Positions 45,424 to 55,903 of a stretch of 64,000 nt of DNA are shown here, one piece after another. Position 1 is the stretch's first letter; each line of letters opens with the position of its first letter. Source of the stretch: an uncultured Nonlabens sp. (GTDB lineage: Bacteria > Bacteroidota > Bacteroidia > Flavobacteriales > Flavobacteriaceae); NCBI GenBank assembly GCA_947491755.1, contig CANLKV010000004.1, positions 185,975-249,974 on the forward strand, read 5' to 3'. The notes under the pieces are model-generated. The model saw only the letters and a list, made by a program, of their open reading frames with translations, was not told the origin of the DNA and did no database searches. Both the position numbers and the translations under genes were made by a program.

Positions 45424-47790
45424 ATGACGGCAGCATCATCAAGAGATACCAATCCCTTCCTGCGATTGCTGGGGTATATTAAGTCACATCCATTCAAAAC
45501 GGTAGGTTATTTAATACTCGCCGCAGTAACCTTTGTGATACTTCTATTTGTGGGAACCTGGGCAGGCATGTTTGGGAGAATCCCTAATGCAAGTGAGCTC
45601 GCACGCCTAGAAAACCCAGTTACCTCTACGGTCTACAGCATTGATAAAGAGCCTATTGCTTACTATTATCTACAAAACCGTAGTAATATAGACTCAACCC
45701 AGCTCAACCCTTATCTGGTTGAGGCACTAGTAGCTACAGAAGATGTAAGGTTCTATGAACATTCAGGTATTGACTACCGTAGCTATGCGCGCGTGTTTGT
45801 AAAATCAATACTGATGCAACAAGGCAAGGGCGGCGGCAGCACAATTACTCAGCAAATTGCAAAAAACATTTTTGGAAGGAAAGAATTACCCCTTTTGAGC
45901 ACACCCATTAATAAAATGCGCGAGGTGATTATTGCCAGAAGGTTGGAATCAATATACAGCAAGCAGGAACTGTTGTTGTTATATTTCAACACAGTATCTT
46001 TTGGAGAAAATCTATACGGTATCGAGAAGGCGGCCCAACGGTTTTACAGCAAATCACCAGATGAATTGACGCTATCAGAAAGCGCAACACTTGTAGGAGT
46101 GCTTAAAGCACCGTCATATTACAACCCTCGTAAGAACCCTGACAATGCTACAGCCAGACGAAATACTGTTTTACAACAGATGGTTAAAAACAAAGTAATA
46201 TCGCAGGAAGAAGCTGACGCTGCAAAAACACCTCTTACTTTACAATACTCACCACCAGAAAAAAACTCGTCTTTATCAGGCTACTATAAAGAATTTATAC
46301 GCGAGGAATTCAACGTGTGGGCTCAAAACAATCCAGGACCTGATGGTGAGATCTATGATCTAGAACTGGATGGACTACACATCTACACTACCCTACAGCC
46401 TAATGTACAGCGGTATGCAGAGAATGCCATGGAGCGCAACATGGAGCACCTACAGCAGTTAATGGATAAACACTGGACCAGCAAAACAACAGATGGCGGT
46501 AAAGAGGCATTCATTGAAAATCTTATGGCAATACAGCCCGTGGTTAAAAAGTGGAAGGCAGAAGGAAAAAGTAATGAGCAAATACAGAAGTATTTACAAA
46601 CTACTAGGTTAAGAAAATACTGGAAAATAGGCGAAGGCTATGAACCTATAGAGCAATCCATTCAAGATAGCATCATAAATACAATCACTCGTTTAAATAC
46701 CGGCATCCTAGCTATGAACTCGCGCAGCGGTGCCATACTAGGGTATCTAGGTGGTATTGATTATGGCTACTCACAAATCGATAATATAAAAGTACAAAAC
46801 CAGGTAGGATCTACCTTTAAACCTATTACTTATCTCACAGCGCTGGATCAAGGTATCGATCCTTGCACATTTTACGACAACTCCCTGCGTACCTATTCTA
46901 AATACGAAAACTGGCAACCACGCAATAGCAATGGTAGGTATGGGGGCAGCTATAGCCTGCACGGCGCTCTAGCAAATAGTGTCAATACAGTGTCTGCTAG
47001 CTTACAGTTGCAAGTAGGCGTAGCAAACACAATAAAAAAAGCTAGAAAGATGGGAATTACTGCTGCCATACCAGAAGTACCGTCCATTGTACTAGGAACT
47101 GCAAACATCAGTTTGCTAGAAATGGTTACCGCTTATGCCAGTATCTCAAATGGTGGCAATCAAGTGGCTCCCTATATGATCCAGCAAATAATCGACCAGA
47201 AAGGCAAGGTTCTATACACGGCTAGCCCTAAATATCTAGGTGGTATCGCCTCTACCGCTAGTGTTAAACAGTTACAAAAAATGATGGGTGATGTACTTAC
47301 CAGTGGCACAGGTGCTGGTTTTAGCAACTGGAATATTCCTTACAATATCATAGGCAAGACAGGAACCACTCAAAATAATGGCGACGGGTGGTTTATAGGT
47401 GCCTCGCCACAAATTGTTGTGGGCGCCTGGGTCGGCGCTAGAGATAAGCGGGTACATTTTGAAAGCACCTATATGGGCAGCGGCGCAAACACGGCTATGC
47501 CTATGGTTGCCTCTGTTTTTAAAAGTTTGAGCAGCTGGCGTCGCCCCATATTAACTAATTTTGAGTACGAATCGCCCTATTTTGATTGTCCTGATTATGC
47601 AGAGTTACCAGCCGTAGAAGCTGCAAATTTTTACCAGACCGACAGCTTGTATTTAGAAAATTTAAGGATAAGGGATTCCCTTTATAGAAATCCACCTGTA
47701 GTGATTGATAGCCTTCTGATTGATAGTTTGCGAGTGCCTGTGGAAGTTCCTGTCCCTGCAATGGTGACTGACACCACCGCCATTAATTAA
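45424..47790 (+). CDS. penicillin-binding protein 1A (bifunctional transglycosylase/transpeptidase)
   Basis: 788 aa. Signal-anchor helix (~22-45), glycosyltransferase family 51 domain with EDVRFYEHSGID and GGSTITQQIAKN (catalytic glutamates), then a penicillin-binding transpeptidase domain with the SxxK serine in GSTFKPI, the SVN motif and KTGTTQNNGDGWFIG. It polymerises and cross-links peptidoglycan at the inner membrane. Divergent from marC; the intergenic gap (306 bp) holds one palindromic repeat but no clear ORF. Confidence 0.95.
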   Translation: MTAASSRDTNPFLRLLGYIKSHPFKTVGYLILAAVTFVILLFVGTWAGMFGRIPNASELARLENPVTSTVYSIDKEPIAYYYLQNRSNIDSTQLNPYLVEALVATEDVRFYEHSGIDYRSYARVFVKSILMQQGKGGGSTITQQIAKNIFGRKELPLLSTPINKMREVIIARRLESIYSKQELLLLYFNTVSFGENLYGIEKAAQRFYSKSPDELTLSESATLVGVLKAPSYYNPRKNPDNATARRNTVLQQMVKNKVISQEEADAAKTPLTLQYSPPEKNSSLSGYYKEFIREEFNVWAQNNPGPDGEIYDLELDGLHIYTTLQPNVQRYAENAMERNMEHLQQLMDKHWTSKTTDGGKEAFIENLMAIQPVVKKWKAEGKSNEQIQKYLQTTRLRKYWKIGEGYEPIEQSIQDSIINTITRLNTGILAMNSRSGAILGYLGGIDYGYSQIDNIKVQNQVGSTFKPITYLTALDQGIDPCTFYDNSLRTYSKYENWQPRNSNGRYGGSYSLHGALANSVNTVSASLQLQVGVANTIKKARKMGITAAIPEVPSIVLGTANISLLEMVTAYASISNGGNQVAPYMIQQIIDQKGKVLYTASPKYLGGIASTASVKQLQKMMGDVLTSGTGAGFSNWNIPYNIIGKTGTTQNNGDGWFIGASPQIVVGAWVGARDKRVHFESTYMGSGANTAMPMVASVFKSLSSWRRPILTNFEYESPYFDCPDYAELPAVEAANFYQTDSLYLENLRIRDSLYRNPPVVIDSLLIDSLRVPVEVPVPAMVTDTTAIN

Positions 47791-47820
47791 TTCATTATTT
47801 GTAAGAGTGCTGATGGATAA

Positions 47821-47836
47821 CGCTTACGCGAAAGCG
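47821..47836. repeat. palindromic repeat copy 13 (variant), intergenic
   Basis: CGCTTACGCGAAAGCG, identical to the variant at 20059; lies between two convergent genes. Confidence 0.7.
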
Positions 47837-47907
47837 AACTAAATCCATCCCGCACAGCCTTGCCTACTTGATTAATAAAAATAGGTTCAGCAAATTCTCT
47901 GAATGAT

Positions 47908-50900
47908 TTAAAAAGCAAATCCTGCTGTAAAAATCACCCGAGAATCCTCTGCGCTAGTGTAGTAGCCTAGGTTTGCCGTAAAGGCTTGAAAACCGGTTAT
48001 AAAAACTGAACCCCCATAGCTGTCATGCCATTGATTTGAAGTATCATCTTGCTGCCACACGCGACCTAGATCATAGCCGGCCGACACGCCCAAACGCAAT
48101 GGCGCAAAACCGGTACGGAATTGAGCGATGCCCACACGTAAATCAGTTGATTGGAAAAAGGAGGTTTGACCATTAAATCTATCATTTCTAAAACCTCTCA
48201 AACTGCGATTGCCACCCACTGTGGAGCCGTGGTAGAACTCATAATTGTCACCTATAATAAAACGCGCTTGCACCTTAGAAGCTAGTGCAGCAATCCCTTT
48301 ACCTGCAAGCGGTAGTATGAAAGAAGCTGTAGGCTCGATGTAGGTAAATTCATTATTAAAGTCTTCGTCAATTGTTCTTTTATAACCTGCGACAAGGCCC
48401 AGCTCAATCCCGCGACGTTGGTAACTTATCAAGTTTTGTTTGTTATTAAAATTAATGCCTACCTCTCCACCTGCATAAACCTGTGCAAGGTAAACATCAT
48501 TTGTAACGGGAAACTGGGATAGAATGAACTCATTATTATCAGCAAGGACTTCGTTTGATTCAAGTCGAGCAGCTATATGTGCTGTTAAGTTATCGGTCTT
48601 CTTAAAAATTAAAGAAGGTTGTACATGCCATTGTTGTATACTTACCCTATTGAAGTCTAAGTCTACCGCGTCGTTGTCGTAACTGGTGTTATTACCATCA
48701 CCAAAATAGTTGATCGCAAAGCTATTAGACGTAAAGCGCGCCTCTACGCCTAGGTTCCAGTTGTAAAACACATGCGCAAACTCACCATAATATCCTCCTT
48801 CTATCCCTTGAGTGGCCCCATAATATTTTGCTGCTATACGGTGCTGTGTAGTAAATGGGTTGCGTAATAAAGAATAAGTCGTATAGGTGTTTACCGCTGC
48901 AACACTGAAACCTGCATCTGGATCAAACCCTATCCCTGGCAATATTACATTTGTGGCATATTTACGCTTCTGTGGGTCAAAATTGTTAATGTCATAAGAG
49001 TCGGTTAGGCGCTTGCTAACAGATCCATTAAAAGTATTTTTTTTAGTACGGTAATCATAGACGGTCAGGTTTCTGCGATTTTCTATATTATACACATCGT
49101 TCTCTTCACCACCGAATATTTTGAGGTGGATGTAGTTGCTTCCCTCTCCAGTGACATTGATTATATCATCGCCATCCAGAGCATAAAGCCATAGCTCGCT
49201 AGTTGACTCTTTATTATACGTATTCTCCAGTAGAGTGACTCCCTTTTGACTAATAGTGACGGTGGTAAGACCATTTTGCTTTCTTACAACATCGATATTA
49301 TTATCCTTTGTAGTCGCAACGACTACCTCGTGTTTTTTAAAGTATTTAAAATAATCGTCTGCTATATCTACAAGGTTTTCCCGCCGCTGCTTGAGAATTG
49401 TAACGATCTTATCTATACTCTCATCCTGGGTGTCTGGTTCTAATCCTGCAAATGCGTTATCTATAACCTCATCTGTCAATTCTTGTTGTATGAACATCGC
49501 TTGCTCACGCCAGTCATCATAACTAGCGGTATTAATTAATGTTTTGTCAAGATAATACACGGCATTGTTAAAGTTTGACATGTCCTTGATATCAGGCGCA
49601 TAGCTTTGCATGTTACGGGCCAGTGGCGAGGTCAACTTGAGCAATGCTGGAAAAACTCCATCATATTTAGAAAATGCCTGATCCCTATCTCTGGGTATAG
49701 GAGAATAAACTATAGTCCCATCTGTTTGTTTATTTACTTTCCAGCGCCACTGGTCTTGATGGCGATCCCAGTCGCCTACGAGCATATCAAAAAGACGTGC
49801 TCTCACATACTTATCCTCATCAATACGCGCATCTTTATCGTTTCTCAATTCTAGCAATAGGTCTGCAGTGCTTATAATATCATCTGCTTTACCAAATATG
49901 CCTAGATTAATATTCTCGTCCCCTACATGTTCCTCAAACATGTATAGCTTGTCACCATAAGTCTCATTGAAACGTCCCAGTCGTTCTTGTTTAGGTAAAT
50001 AAACAATCTTTGGCTCAACGTGAGGAATATCTATAGCGGTGAGCAAATCACCTATTGCAAATTGCGCAAAAGGATGCGCGGTGGTATAGTAATCTTGAAC
50101 CACATCTTCTGCCACGGTATCGTCTAAATAGTCAAGGACATAATGATCCTTTATTTTTGACTGAATAAATCTTAAGGCACTTTTACGCAGCTCTCGCACA
50201 GTAAACTCATTATCGTTATCGTCAATTAAGCGTAAACTGCGTGATTGATTCCCACCACCTGCAGTAATTGCACGTACATTGTGAGGCAAATCTTCTAGCC
50301 TGAGTACAGGAACATTGATATCTTTACTGTACAAATCGCGATAGTGATCCCCCCAGAACCAGCGGTAGAATCCAGATTTCTCAGTTTCTTCATCAGTATA
50401 AATAGATGCGGTAATACGATCGTCATAGGCCTGAGCAGGCTTTAAATCAATCTCTAGATCTACATTTGTCTTGCTTTTAATGATCGTTTTATAAGTTGGG
50501 ACAAAAGCATCATTTTGCCACTCGTAAAACTGGACTGTAGAACTACCATCTGTAAATACAGTAAGTTTTGTATAGCCCACATTTGTAGAGGCATATTTAC
50601 TATCCCCTGTCACGGCATCAATGATATTCTTACCGCTGGCTCCTGTAATTATTTGTGGGATGCCATCGTCATAGATGTATTGCAAATTCCCCTCGCCACC
50701 AGATACAAAGATGACATCTTCAAACTGACTGGCTAGTGATTCCAGACGACCCGTGTAATATTGCCTGCTATTGCTGTAAAAGGATTCATTAGAAAATCCT
50801 CCCATGAGCTCGATTAGATTTTTGCGCTTATCTGAAATTACTGGGTGGTACAGGGCTACAATGATCGTTTTGTTTTGCTCATCTTTCAATTCATCCTTGA

Positions 50901-51507
50901 ATTGCAAAAAGAATTGCTCCCTTGTTTTGATCTCGCATTTATTATTGATGTAAGGATGGTCGTCCCAGTCTTCAAAGTACCACTGACTATCAACCATTAA
51001 TAATTCTACCTGGTCGCTAATGGACTCACGTTCAATCGGGCAACCGTCGTTAGGCCAAAATTTACCTTTACTGTGATCCTGTAAATAAGATTCTAAATCG
51101 TCTATTGCGTCATGGCCACTAGAATTCCATTCATTTTTACCTGGTATATAAATAACAGGGCCATTAAATGTAGATAATGGATTCATCGCGCGTCTTTGCA
51201 GGGCGTCTTTCTCTTTAGTTCGTTTGTTATCGCTTTCAGGAAAACCGTCCAGTCCAGTTGTATTGCCTAGAGCTACAAAAACAGCGCTTTCATCCTGCTG
51301 GGACTGCTGGGAGATCGCTTGCAGTAGTTTATTACTGGTTGCCTCGTCTGCAATACCTAGATTTCCTGTAAAGTAAATATGTTGAGAAACCTGGGGTGCG
51401 TCTGGACTAGATTGAGCGACCGAGAGTTGCGACGCTACGATTGTAATTAAAAAAACGAATAGTAATTGAGATAACGACCTTAAAAAGTGGAATGGCATAG
51501 ATTTCAT
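47908..51507 (-). CDS. metallophosphoesterase-like domain fused to an Omp85/BamA-type barrel; metal site decayed
   Basis: 1199 aa with a signal peptide (ending near LSVAQ). The N-terminal ~330 residues have the layout of a calcineurin-type phosphoesterase, but the metal-ligand motifs are altered: TGNLG, LGNTTG and PGKNEW where the family has GDxG, GDNxY and GNHDW, and YHP in place of HHP. A middle region (~370-750) of unclear fold carries DRHQDQWRWK. The C-terminal ~400 residues are surface-antigen/Omp85 strands with GNRSLRGFRNDRF and a final aromatic residue (FTAGFAF). Intact outer-membrane barrel, probably inactive phosphatase. Confidence 0.85.
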   Translation of the reverse strand: MKSMPFHFLRSLSQLLFVFLITIVASQLSVAQSSPDAPQVSQHIYFTGNLGIADEATSNKLLQAISQQSQQDESAVFVALGNTTGLDGFPESDNKRTKEKDALQRRAMNPLSTFNGPVIYIPGKNEWNSSGHDAIDDLESYLQDHSKGKFWPNDGCPIERESISDQVELLMVDSQWYFEDWDDHPYINNKCEIKTREQFFLQFKDELKDEQNKTIIVALYHPVISDKRKNLIELMGGFSNESFYSNSRQYYTGRLESLASQFEDVIFVSGGEGNLQYIYDDGIPQIITGASGKNIIDAVTGDSKYASTNVGYTKLTVFTDGSSTVQFYEWQNDAFVPTYKTIIKSKTNVDLEIDLKPAQAYDDRITASIYTDEETEKSGFYRWFWGDHYRDLYSKDINVPVLRLEDLPHNVRAITAGGGNQSRSLRLIDDNDNEFTVRELRKSALRFIQSKIKDHYVLDYLDDTVAEDVVQDYYTTAHPFAQFAIGDLLTAIDIPHVEPKIVYLPKQERLGRFNETYGDKLYMFEEHVGDENINLGIFGKADDIISTADLLLELRNDKDARIDEDKYVRARLFDMLVGDWDRHQDQWRWKVNKQTDGTIVYSPIPRDRDQAFSKYDGVFPALLKLTSPLARNMQSYAPDIKDMSNFNNAVYYLDKTLINTASYDDWREQAMFIQQELTDEVIDNAFAGLEPDTQDESIDKIVTILKQRRENLVDIADDYFKYFKKHEVVVATTKDNNIDVVRKQNGLTTVTISQKGVTLLENTYNKESTSELWLYALDGDDIINVTGEGSNYIHLKIFGGEENDVYNIENRRNLTVYDYRTKKNTFNGSVSKRLTDSYDINNFDPQKRKYATNVILPGIGFDPDAGFSVAAVNTYTTYSLLRNPFTTQHRIAAKYYGATQGIEGGYYGEFAHVFYNWNLGVEARFTSNSFAINYFGDGNNTSYDNDAVDLDFNRVSIQQWHVQPSLIFKKTDNLTAHIAARLESNEVLADNNEFILSQFPVTNDVYLAQVYAGGEVGINFNNKQNLISYQRRGIELGLVAGYKRTIDEDFNNEFTYIEPTASFILPLAGKGIAALASKVQARFIIGDNYEFYHGSTVGGNRSLRGFRNDRFNGQTSFFQSTDLRVGIAQFRTGFAPLRLGVSAGYDLGRVWQQDDTSNQWHDSYGGSVFITGFQAFTANLGYYTSAEDSRVIFTAGFAF

Positions 51508-51626
51508 AAAATTTCTTGATTTACAAAAGTGAACATTCCACAGCCTTTAAGTCCCTGGATTAACATTTGATCCAACAAATTTTAAGAATTTTACTGGTTC
51601 TTGGCTTATTGAGGCTAGAATTCTTT

Positions 51627-51650
51627 AAGGTTTTATTATAATAAAGCCTT
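51627..51650 (-). terminator. AT-rich hairpin, candidate terminator of the haem-reductase operon
   Basis: A 24-bp near-palindrome AAGGTTTTATTA / TAATAAAGCCTT (one G-T pair) downstream of the minus-strand flavoprotein gene. Neither side has a strong T-run. Confidence 0.4.
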
Positions 51651-51661
51651 TATTGTGAGTA

Positions 51662-51677
51662 CGCTTTCGCGAAAGCG
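51662..51677. repeat. palindromic repeat copy 14 (perfect), intergenic
   Basis: CGCTTTCGCGAAAGCG between the two minus-strand genes; flanks A/A do not extend it. Confidence 0.95.
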
Positions 51678-51727
51678 AAATAAACATTACCTATTTAACA
51701 ATTAAAACAATTGCTGCCGTATGAAGA

Positions 51728-53914
51728 TTAGTAGCAGTCCATAAGCAACTGCCGGCGCTGGATTAAAACATCTACATTGATCTGCGGATTATCGTGAAAA
51801 AGATCTTCTATAACAGCAAGAACATCCTGTTGCATGGCAAGTGCACCACAAATCATAATCACACCGCCCTGCAATAGGGATTGTGCAATCATATCACCCT
51901 GTAGACGCACTAGAGACTGCACATATTGTGGCGTGGCAACTCTAGAAAAAGCGGTATGCAACTGAATATATGATGGATCAAAAAGATCCAGGTAATTGTC
52001 GTATAATGCTAGTGATGCTGCGGATCGCAGCCCCCAGAAGACGTCTGTTTTGACATTTTTCGACGCTGCTAACATGCCCAGAAAGGGAGCGATTCCTGTA
52101 CCGTTTGCTATAAAAATAATGTGTGGTGCCTTTTTAGGGTAATGGAAGTGCTTATTGATTTTTACCTGAGATTCTATAACACTGCCTAAAGGGGATTCCA
52201 GCAAAAAATTTGAAGCGACTCCTTGCTCGTGCTTTTTGACACTCAGCACGATGTGATCCTTAATTCTTGCAACGGAATACAACCTGGCACGATCTGCAGC
52301 TGGTGGTACAATTTCTAGTAAATCACCTGATTCAAATCTAGTTTTAGTTATTACTTTATAGCGTATTAAAAATGTATCATCTTCATTGAGCCTGGTTTTG
52401 TGCACCACTTGCAGCGCAATAGGGGTGCTACTGTTTTTAGGTGACGGTGCTGTCACTTCTAATGCAAGCCCAGTTGCACTAGCATACCGAGATACGAATT
52501 CTTGAAACTCTTGCTCATTGGAGTTATTCACAAGATGCAGTGGTAGTTGTGGCATAGCGTTTTGTTGGCGTGCAAGCAGACCATCCACCTGGATGGCAAA
52601 CTTGCAATAATCTGGATATTCTCTGGAGCCAAAACCTACCACAGCATAAGAAAAATTGAGTTCTGTATTATGATTATAAACCAACTGCTTAAATTTTTGA
52701 GCATTATTAGGTGCCTCGCCATTACCATAAGTAGCGGTAAACACAATCAACTGCTTCATCGATTTGAATTCCTGATAGTTATTTAAGGAATCCAGATAAA
52801 CAGTAACACCTGTCTTTTTTAAGGCATTGCAAAATCGCTGAGCAAATACATAGGTACTTCCTGTTTCTGAGCCCATCAATACAATGGTTTGACACTCGCC
52901 TTTATCCCAATTGTTGGAATATGATTGCCTGTTTTTTAATCGCTTGTAGGACATTATTGCACCAGAATAAATGAAGTACAAAATAGAAAGACTGGCCAGC
53001 AGCAAGACTAACGACCACCAGGAATTACCTATCCCTGTATGTAATTGTAAACTTATCTGGGCAATAAATTGTTGCCATGGGTATAGTGTGCTACGTACAA
53101 TTGCACCTGTCTGTTGATTGACCTGTAATTCTTGATCGTGCAGTGCAATGATAAAGAAATCATCTGCCGCATTACTAAAGGGGAACTCTACCTGCTTGAC
53201 TTGATCCAGCGTGGTCTCCCTGTAAAAGGGAATCTCTTCTATAGATGAATAAAGTGGCCGTGATGCTGTAGGGGTTTGTTCCTGGACGATACTCTTACTT
53301 TCTGGAAGTAATTGCAGTTTTTCTAGGCTTAAGTACACACCGGTACCAGCAACAATAATTATGGGTATTAAAAAAAGCCTACTCAAGATCACGTGATATC
53401 TCATCGCAGCATAATCCTTGTGAACCCTAGAGAATAACATTTTTAAACCGCCTTGACGCTTTAAGAGCAATAAAAAGCCGGTAAAAGCAATGACGAGTAA
53501 TAAAAATGAAAAAACACCAACAAAAATCCTCCCTGTAGTTTTCAAAAAAAGCGATCGGTGCAGGTTTGTTGCAAAGCTATAAATCGCGGCACGTTCTTCA
53601 ACGGGTGCTATGGCTGTACCGTCTAACGGATCGATATACATATCGATCGTCTCAAAATCCTCGGTAAGTACGGATGCTGTTACAAATCCAGCAGGATCAA
53701 TTTCTAGTGCAAAGACCTGATCATACTGTTGTTGTACAGCACTTATCACTGTGGCTAGCGACACAGATTCTAGCGGTCTGGTTTGATACCCCTTTAACTC
53801 ATGCTGGATAGGCTCTACAGCCAGGATGACACCTGTTGTAGATGCAATCATTAAAAACAATGAGCTTAAAGCAGCCAGAACAAAATGGCTGTACCGCCAG
53901 ATAGATAGTGTCAT
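51728..53914 (-). CDS. PepSY-domain membrane flavoprotein reductase (flavodoxin + ferredoxin-NADP reductase modules)
   Basis: 728 aa. N-terminal PepSY-type membrane part with ~4 helices (~12-32, ~130-152, ~180-200, ~300-320), a flavodoxin domain (~340-480, VLMGSETGSTYVFAQRF, TATYGNGEAP) and a sulfite-reductase-flavoprotein type FAD/NADPH domain (RLYSVARI, FIANGTGIAPFLGML, GGVIMICGA). Its position in a haem locus suggests reduction of imported haem or siderophore iron, as proposed for PepSY-type reductases (inference). It follows the DUF2271 gene by 9 bp. Confidence 0.92.
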   Translation of the reverse strand: MTLSIWRYSHFVLAALSSLFLMIASTTGVILAVEPIQHELKGYQTRPLESVSLATVISAVQQQYDQVFALEIDPAGFVTASVLTEDFETIDMYIDPLDGTAIAPVEERAAIYSFATNLHRSLFLKTTGRIFVGVFSFLLLVIAFTGFLLLLKRQGGLKMLFSRVHKDYAAMRYHVILSRLFLIPIIIVAGTGVYLSLEKLQLLPESKSIVQEQTPTASRPLYSSIEEIPFYRETTLDQVKQVEFPFSNAADDFFIIALHDQELQVNQQTGAIVRSTLYPWQQFIAQISLQLHTGIGNSWWSLVLLLASLSILYFIYSGAIMSYKRLKNRQSYSNNWDKGECQTIVLMGSETGSTYVFAQRFCNALKKTGVTVYLDSLNNYQEFKSMKQLIVFTATYGNGEAPNNAQKFKQLVYNHNTELNFSYAVVGFGSREYPDYCKFAIQVDGLLARQQNAMPQLPLHLVNNSNEQEFQEFVSRYASATGLALEVTAPSPKNSSTPIALQVVHKTRLNEDDTFLIRYKVITKTRFESGDLLEIVPPAADRARLYSVARIKDHIVLSVKKHEQGVASNFLLESPLGSVIESQVKINKHFHYPKKAPHIIFIANGTGIAPFLGMLAASKNVKTDVFWGLRSAASLALYDNYLDLFDPSYIQLHTAFSRVATPQYVQSLVRLQGDMIAQSLLQGGVIMICGALAMQQDVLAVIEDLFHDNPQINVDVLIQRRQLLMDCY

Positions 53915-53923
53915 AAAACAATT

Positions 53924-54409
53924 TTACTGTGCTAGCATACGTACGTAACGGATGAACCCGGTCCCCTCTTTTTTTGAATTAAGGTTTTCCCGAGTTAGCG
54001 CGATACTTACATCGTCTTTATGATATCCCTTATCTTCTACCGCTGTTTCAAATCTCAAACTATAACCTTTGTCAATTTTATCAGTAGGAATATTGAGGAC
54101 AGCAATACTGCGCTCGCCACCGCCCACGGTAGCACCAGATATAGCATCGATATTAGGGCGATACTTCCCATAAAACTTCCACCAGGCGGGAATCTCGCTG
54201 TACCATTCATCATCTCTACCCTGGACGTAGAGCGTTTCAACATATTCCTTATTTTCATCAATCAGAGAGACCACAACATAGGCACCCTCGCCGCTGTAAT
54301 TAGTGAGTTGGATCAAGCATTTAACAGCAGTTTTATCTGCCGTAGTAAATGCGGTGGCCACCAGGCCTACCACTAGTAGTGCGGCAATAACACGTACGGA
54401 TTTCATCAT
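53924..54409 (-). CDS. DUF2271 exported protein of the haem locus
   Basis: 161 aa with a signal peptide (ending near ATAFTTA). The DUF2271 pattern is seen in IQLTNYSGEGAYVVVSLID, WWKFYGKYRPNIDAISGATVGGGERS and the C-terminal GxIRYVRML. Function unknown; in Bacteroidota it commonly accompanies PepSY flavoprotein reductases. It overlaps the ankyrin gene by 4 bp. Confidence 0.9.
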   Translation of the reverse strand: MMKSVRVIAALLVVGLVATAFTTADKTAVKCLIQLTNYSGEGAYVVVSLIDENKEYVETLYVQGRDDEWYSEIPAWWKFYGKYRPNIDAISGATVGGGERSIAVLNIPTDKIDKGYSLRFETAVEDKGYHKDDVSIALTRENLNSKKEGTGFIRYVRMLAQ

Positions 54410-55890
54410 TTTAAAAAGTTTAGAGAAGCTTTGTTTTTTCCTAATTTTTCATTCTCGCTAGCTAAATCATATACGGATTCTTCAAAATCTGTTTTAATGC
54501 TCTTGTCAGCACCACTGTCAATCAAATATTTCATTAATTGATCATCTGTAGATTTCATAGCCGCTAGATGCAAGGCAGTGAGCCCATCATTATTTTTAAG
54601 ATTTATATCAATTTTAAAGCGTTCTAGTAGTTTTAATAATGCAATGTCGCCTTTAATAGTAGCAAGGTGGAGCAACGTATTACCGTCAGATTGTACCTCA
54701 CTATAATCTAGGTCGCTCAATAATTGCAGCTTTTGTTCAAAAAGCTCTGGATTTTGAGAAGTGTAAGATTGCAACACGTAATAAGGAAGTGCATTACCAT
54801 CTAGATCTGTAAGACCCTTATCTGCTCCTAATTGTAGAATCAATTGTGTTATTTCTAATGTGTTGCGCGATACAGCTCGCATAAGCGCCGTCTGGCCAGC
54901 AAGATTTGCAGCATCAATATTGTCAACTTTTTTAGATAAAGCACGCACCACATCAATCGTATTGCGATAGGCCGCATTAGAAAATGGCGTGTTACCGCTG
55001 GCATCTTTTTGATTTACAGACACATTATGTGCTAAAAAGAAGTCGATCACTTGCATGTCGTCACTATAATAAGCGAGACGATGCAACGCATTTGTTCCCG
55101 TGATAGTCGTCACATTAGGATCTAGGCCCAATGATTGCAAGTATTCATACAATTGAAGTGTATTGGAATGCCCTCTAGCTCCCTGGACTGCAAATAAAAA
55201 CGCATTACCGTTCTCATTATTTAGGTCTTTATAATCTACACCTGCGTTAACAAGACCATTTAATAAATCTATATTTCCCTTTTTTGTAGCATAATTGAAA
55301 ATACCATTCCCCTGATTATCTTTTGTCATGATATCAAAACCATAATCTGTAAATAACTCAAGGTCTCGCATGTCGTTAAGATGTGGCGCGGCTAGTAGAA
55401 GTAAATCTGCACCATCCTCATTTTTCTGATCGATGATATTTACTCCTTTCCTCCTAAAAGCATCAAACAATTCCTTGCTATAATTTCCTGCATTCACCCC
55501 AAAGGTTAAAGGTGTGTTGCCATAGCTATCGCGTACACTCGTAGCACTGCCTTTATCTAGAAAAAACAGCACTGTTTCTAGAGAACCGGCATATGTGGCC
55601 CAGTGTAGATAAATACGACCATCATGCGTTTTTTTACTAACTGCGTTTTCTGAAAAACTTAGTAAATACTCAAGAACATCTAGATCTGCTTGCTCCAGAA
55701 TTGCATACACGGTAGCATCAAAGGCATTTGCGTTGAGCTGTTCTGGGTCGTTGCCAGCAGCAACTTTTTGTTGTACCTGTTTTAGGTCTGGTTTTGATTT
55801 CCAGAAAGAGCGATCCAGCAAATGATTGTTAGATTGAGCGGCAGCAACCACGCTGCTGCACAGCAGTAAGGCCGTTATAAATTTTATCAT
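54406..55890 (-). CDS. exported ankyrin-repeat protein of the haem locus
   Basis: 494 aa with a signal peptide (ending SVVAAAQS). About ten ankyrin repeats, visible as GxTPLxxAxxxGxxxxVxxLLxxGA-type units (DGRIYLHWATYAGSLETVLFFLDKG, DGLTALHLAAMKSTDDQLMKYLIDSGAD). The role in the locus is unknown; a periplasmic scaffold is possible. It lies 13 bp after the DUF6607 gene. Confidence 0.9.
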   Translation of the reverse strand: MIKFITALLLCSSVVAAAQSNNHLLDRSFWKSKPDLKQVQQKVAAGNDPEQLNANAFDATVYAILEQADLDVLEYLLSFSENAVSKKTHDGRIYLHWATYAGSLETVLFFLDKGSATSVRDSYGNTPLTFGVNAGNYSKELFDAFRRKGVNIIDQKNEDGADLLLLAAPHLNDMRDLELFTDYGFDIMTKDNQGNGIFNYATKKGNIDLLNGLVNAGVDYKDLNNENGNAFLFAVQGARGHSNTLQLYEYLQSLGLDPNVTTITGTNALHRLAYYSDDMQVIDFFLAHNVSVNQKDASGNTPFSNAAYRNTIDVVRALSKKVDNIDAANLAGQTALMRAVSRNTLEITQLILQLGADKGLTDLDGNALPYYVLQSYTSQNPELFEQKLQLLSDLDYSEVQSDGNTLLHLATIKGDIALLKLLERFKIDINLKNNDGLTALHLAAMKSTDDQLMKYLIDSGADKSIKTDFEESVYDLASENEKLGKNKASLNFLK

Positions 55891-55903
55891 GATATAATTT
55901 TAA

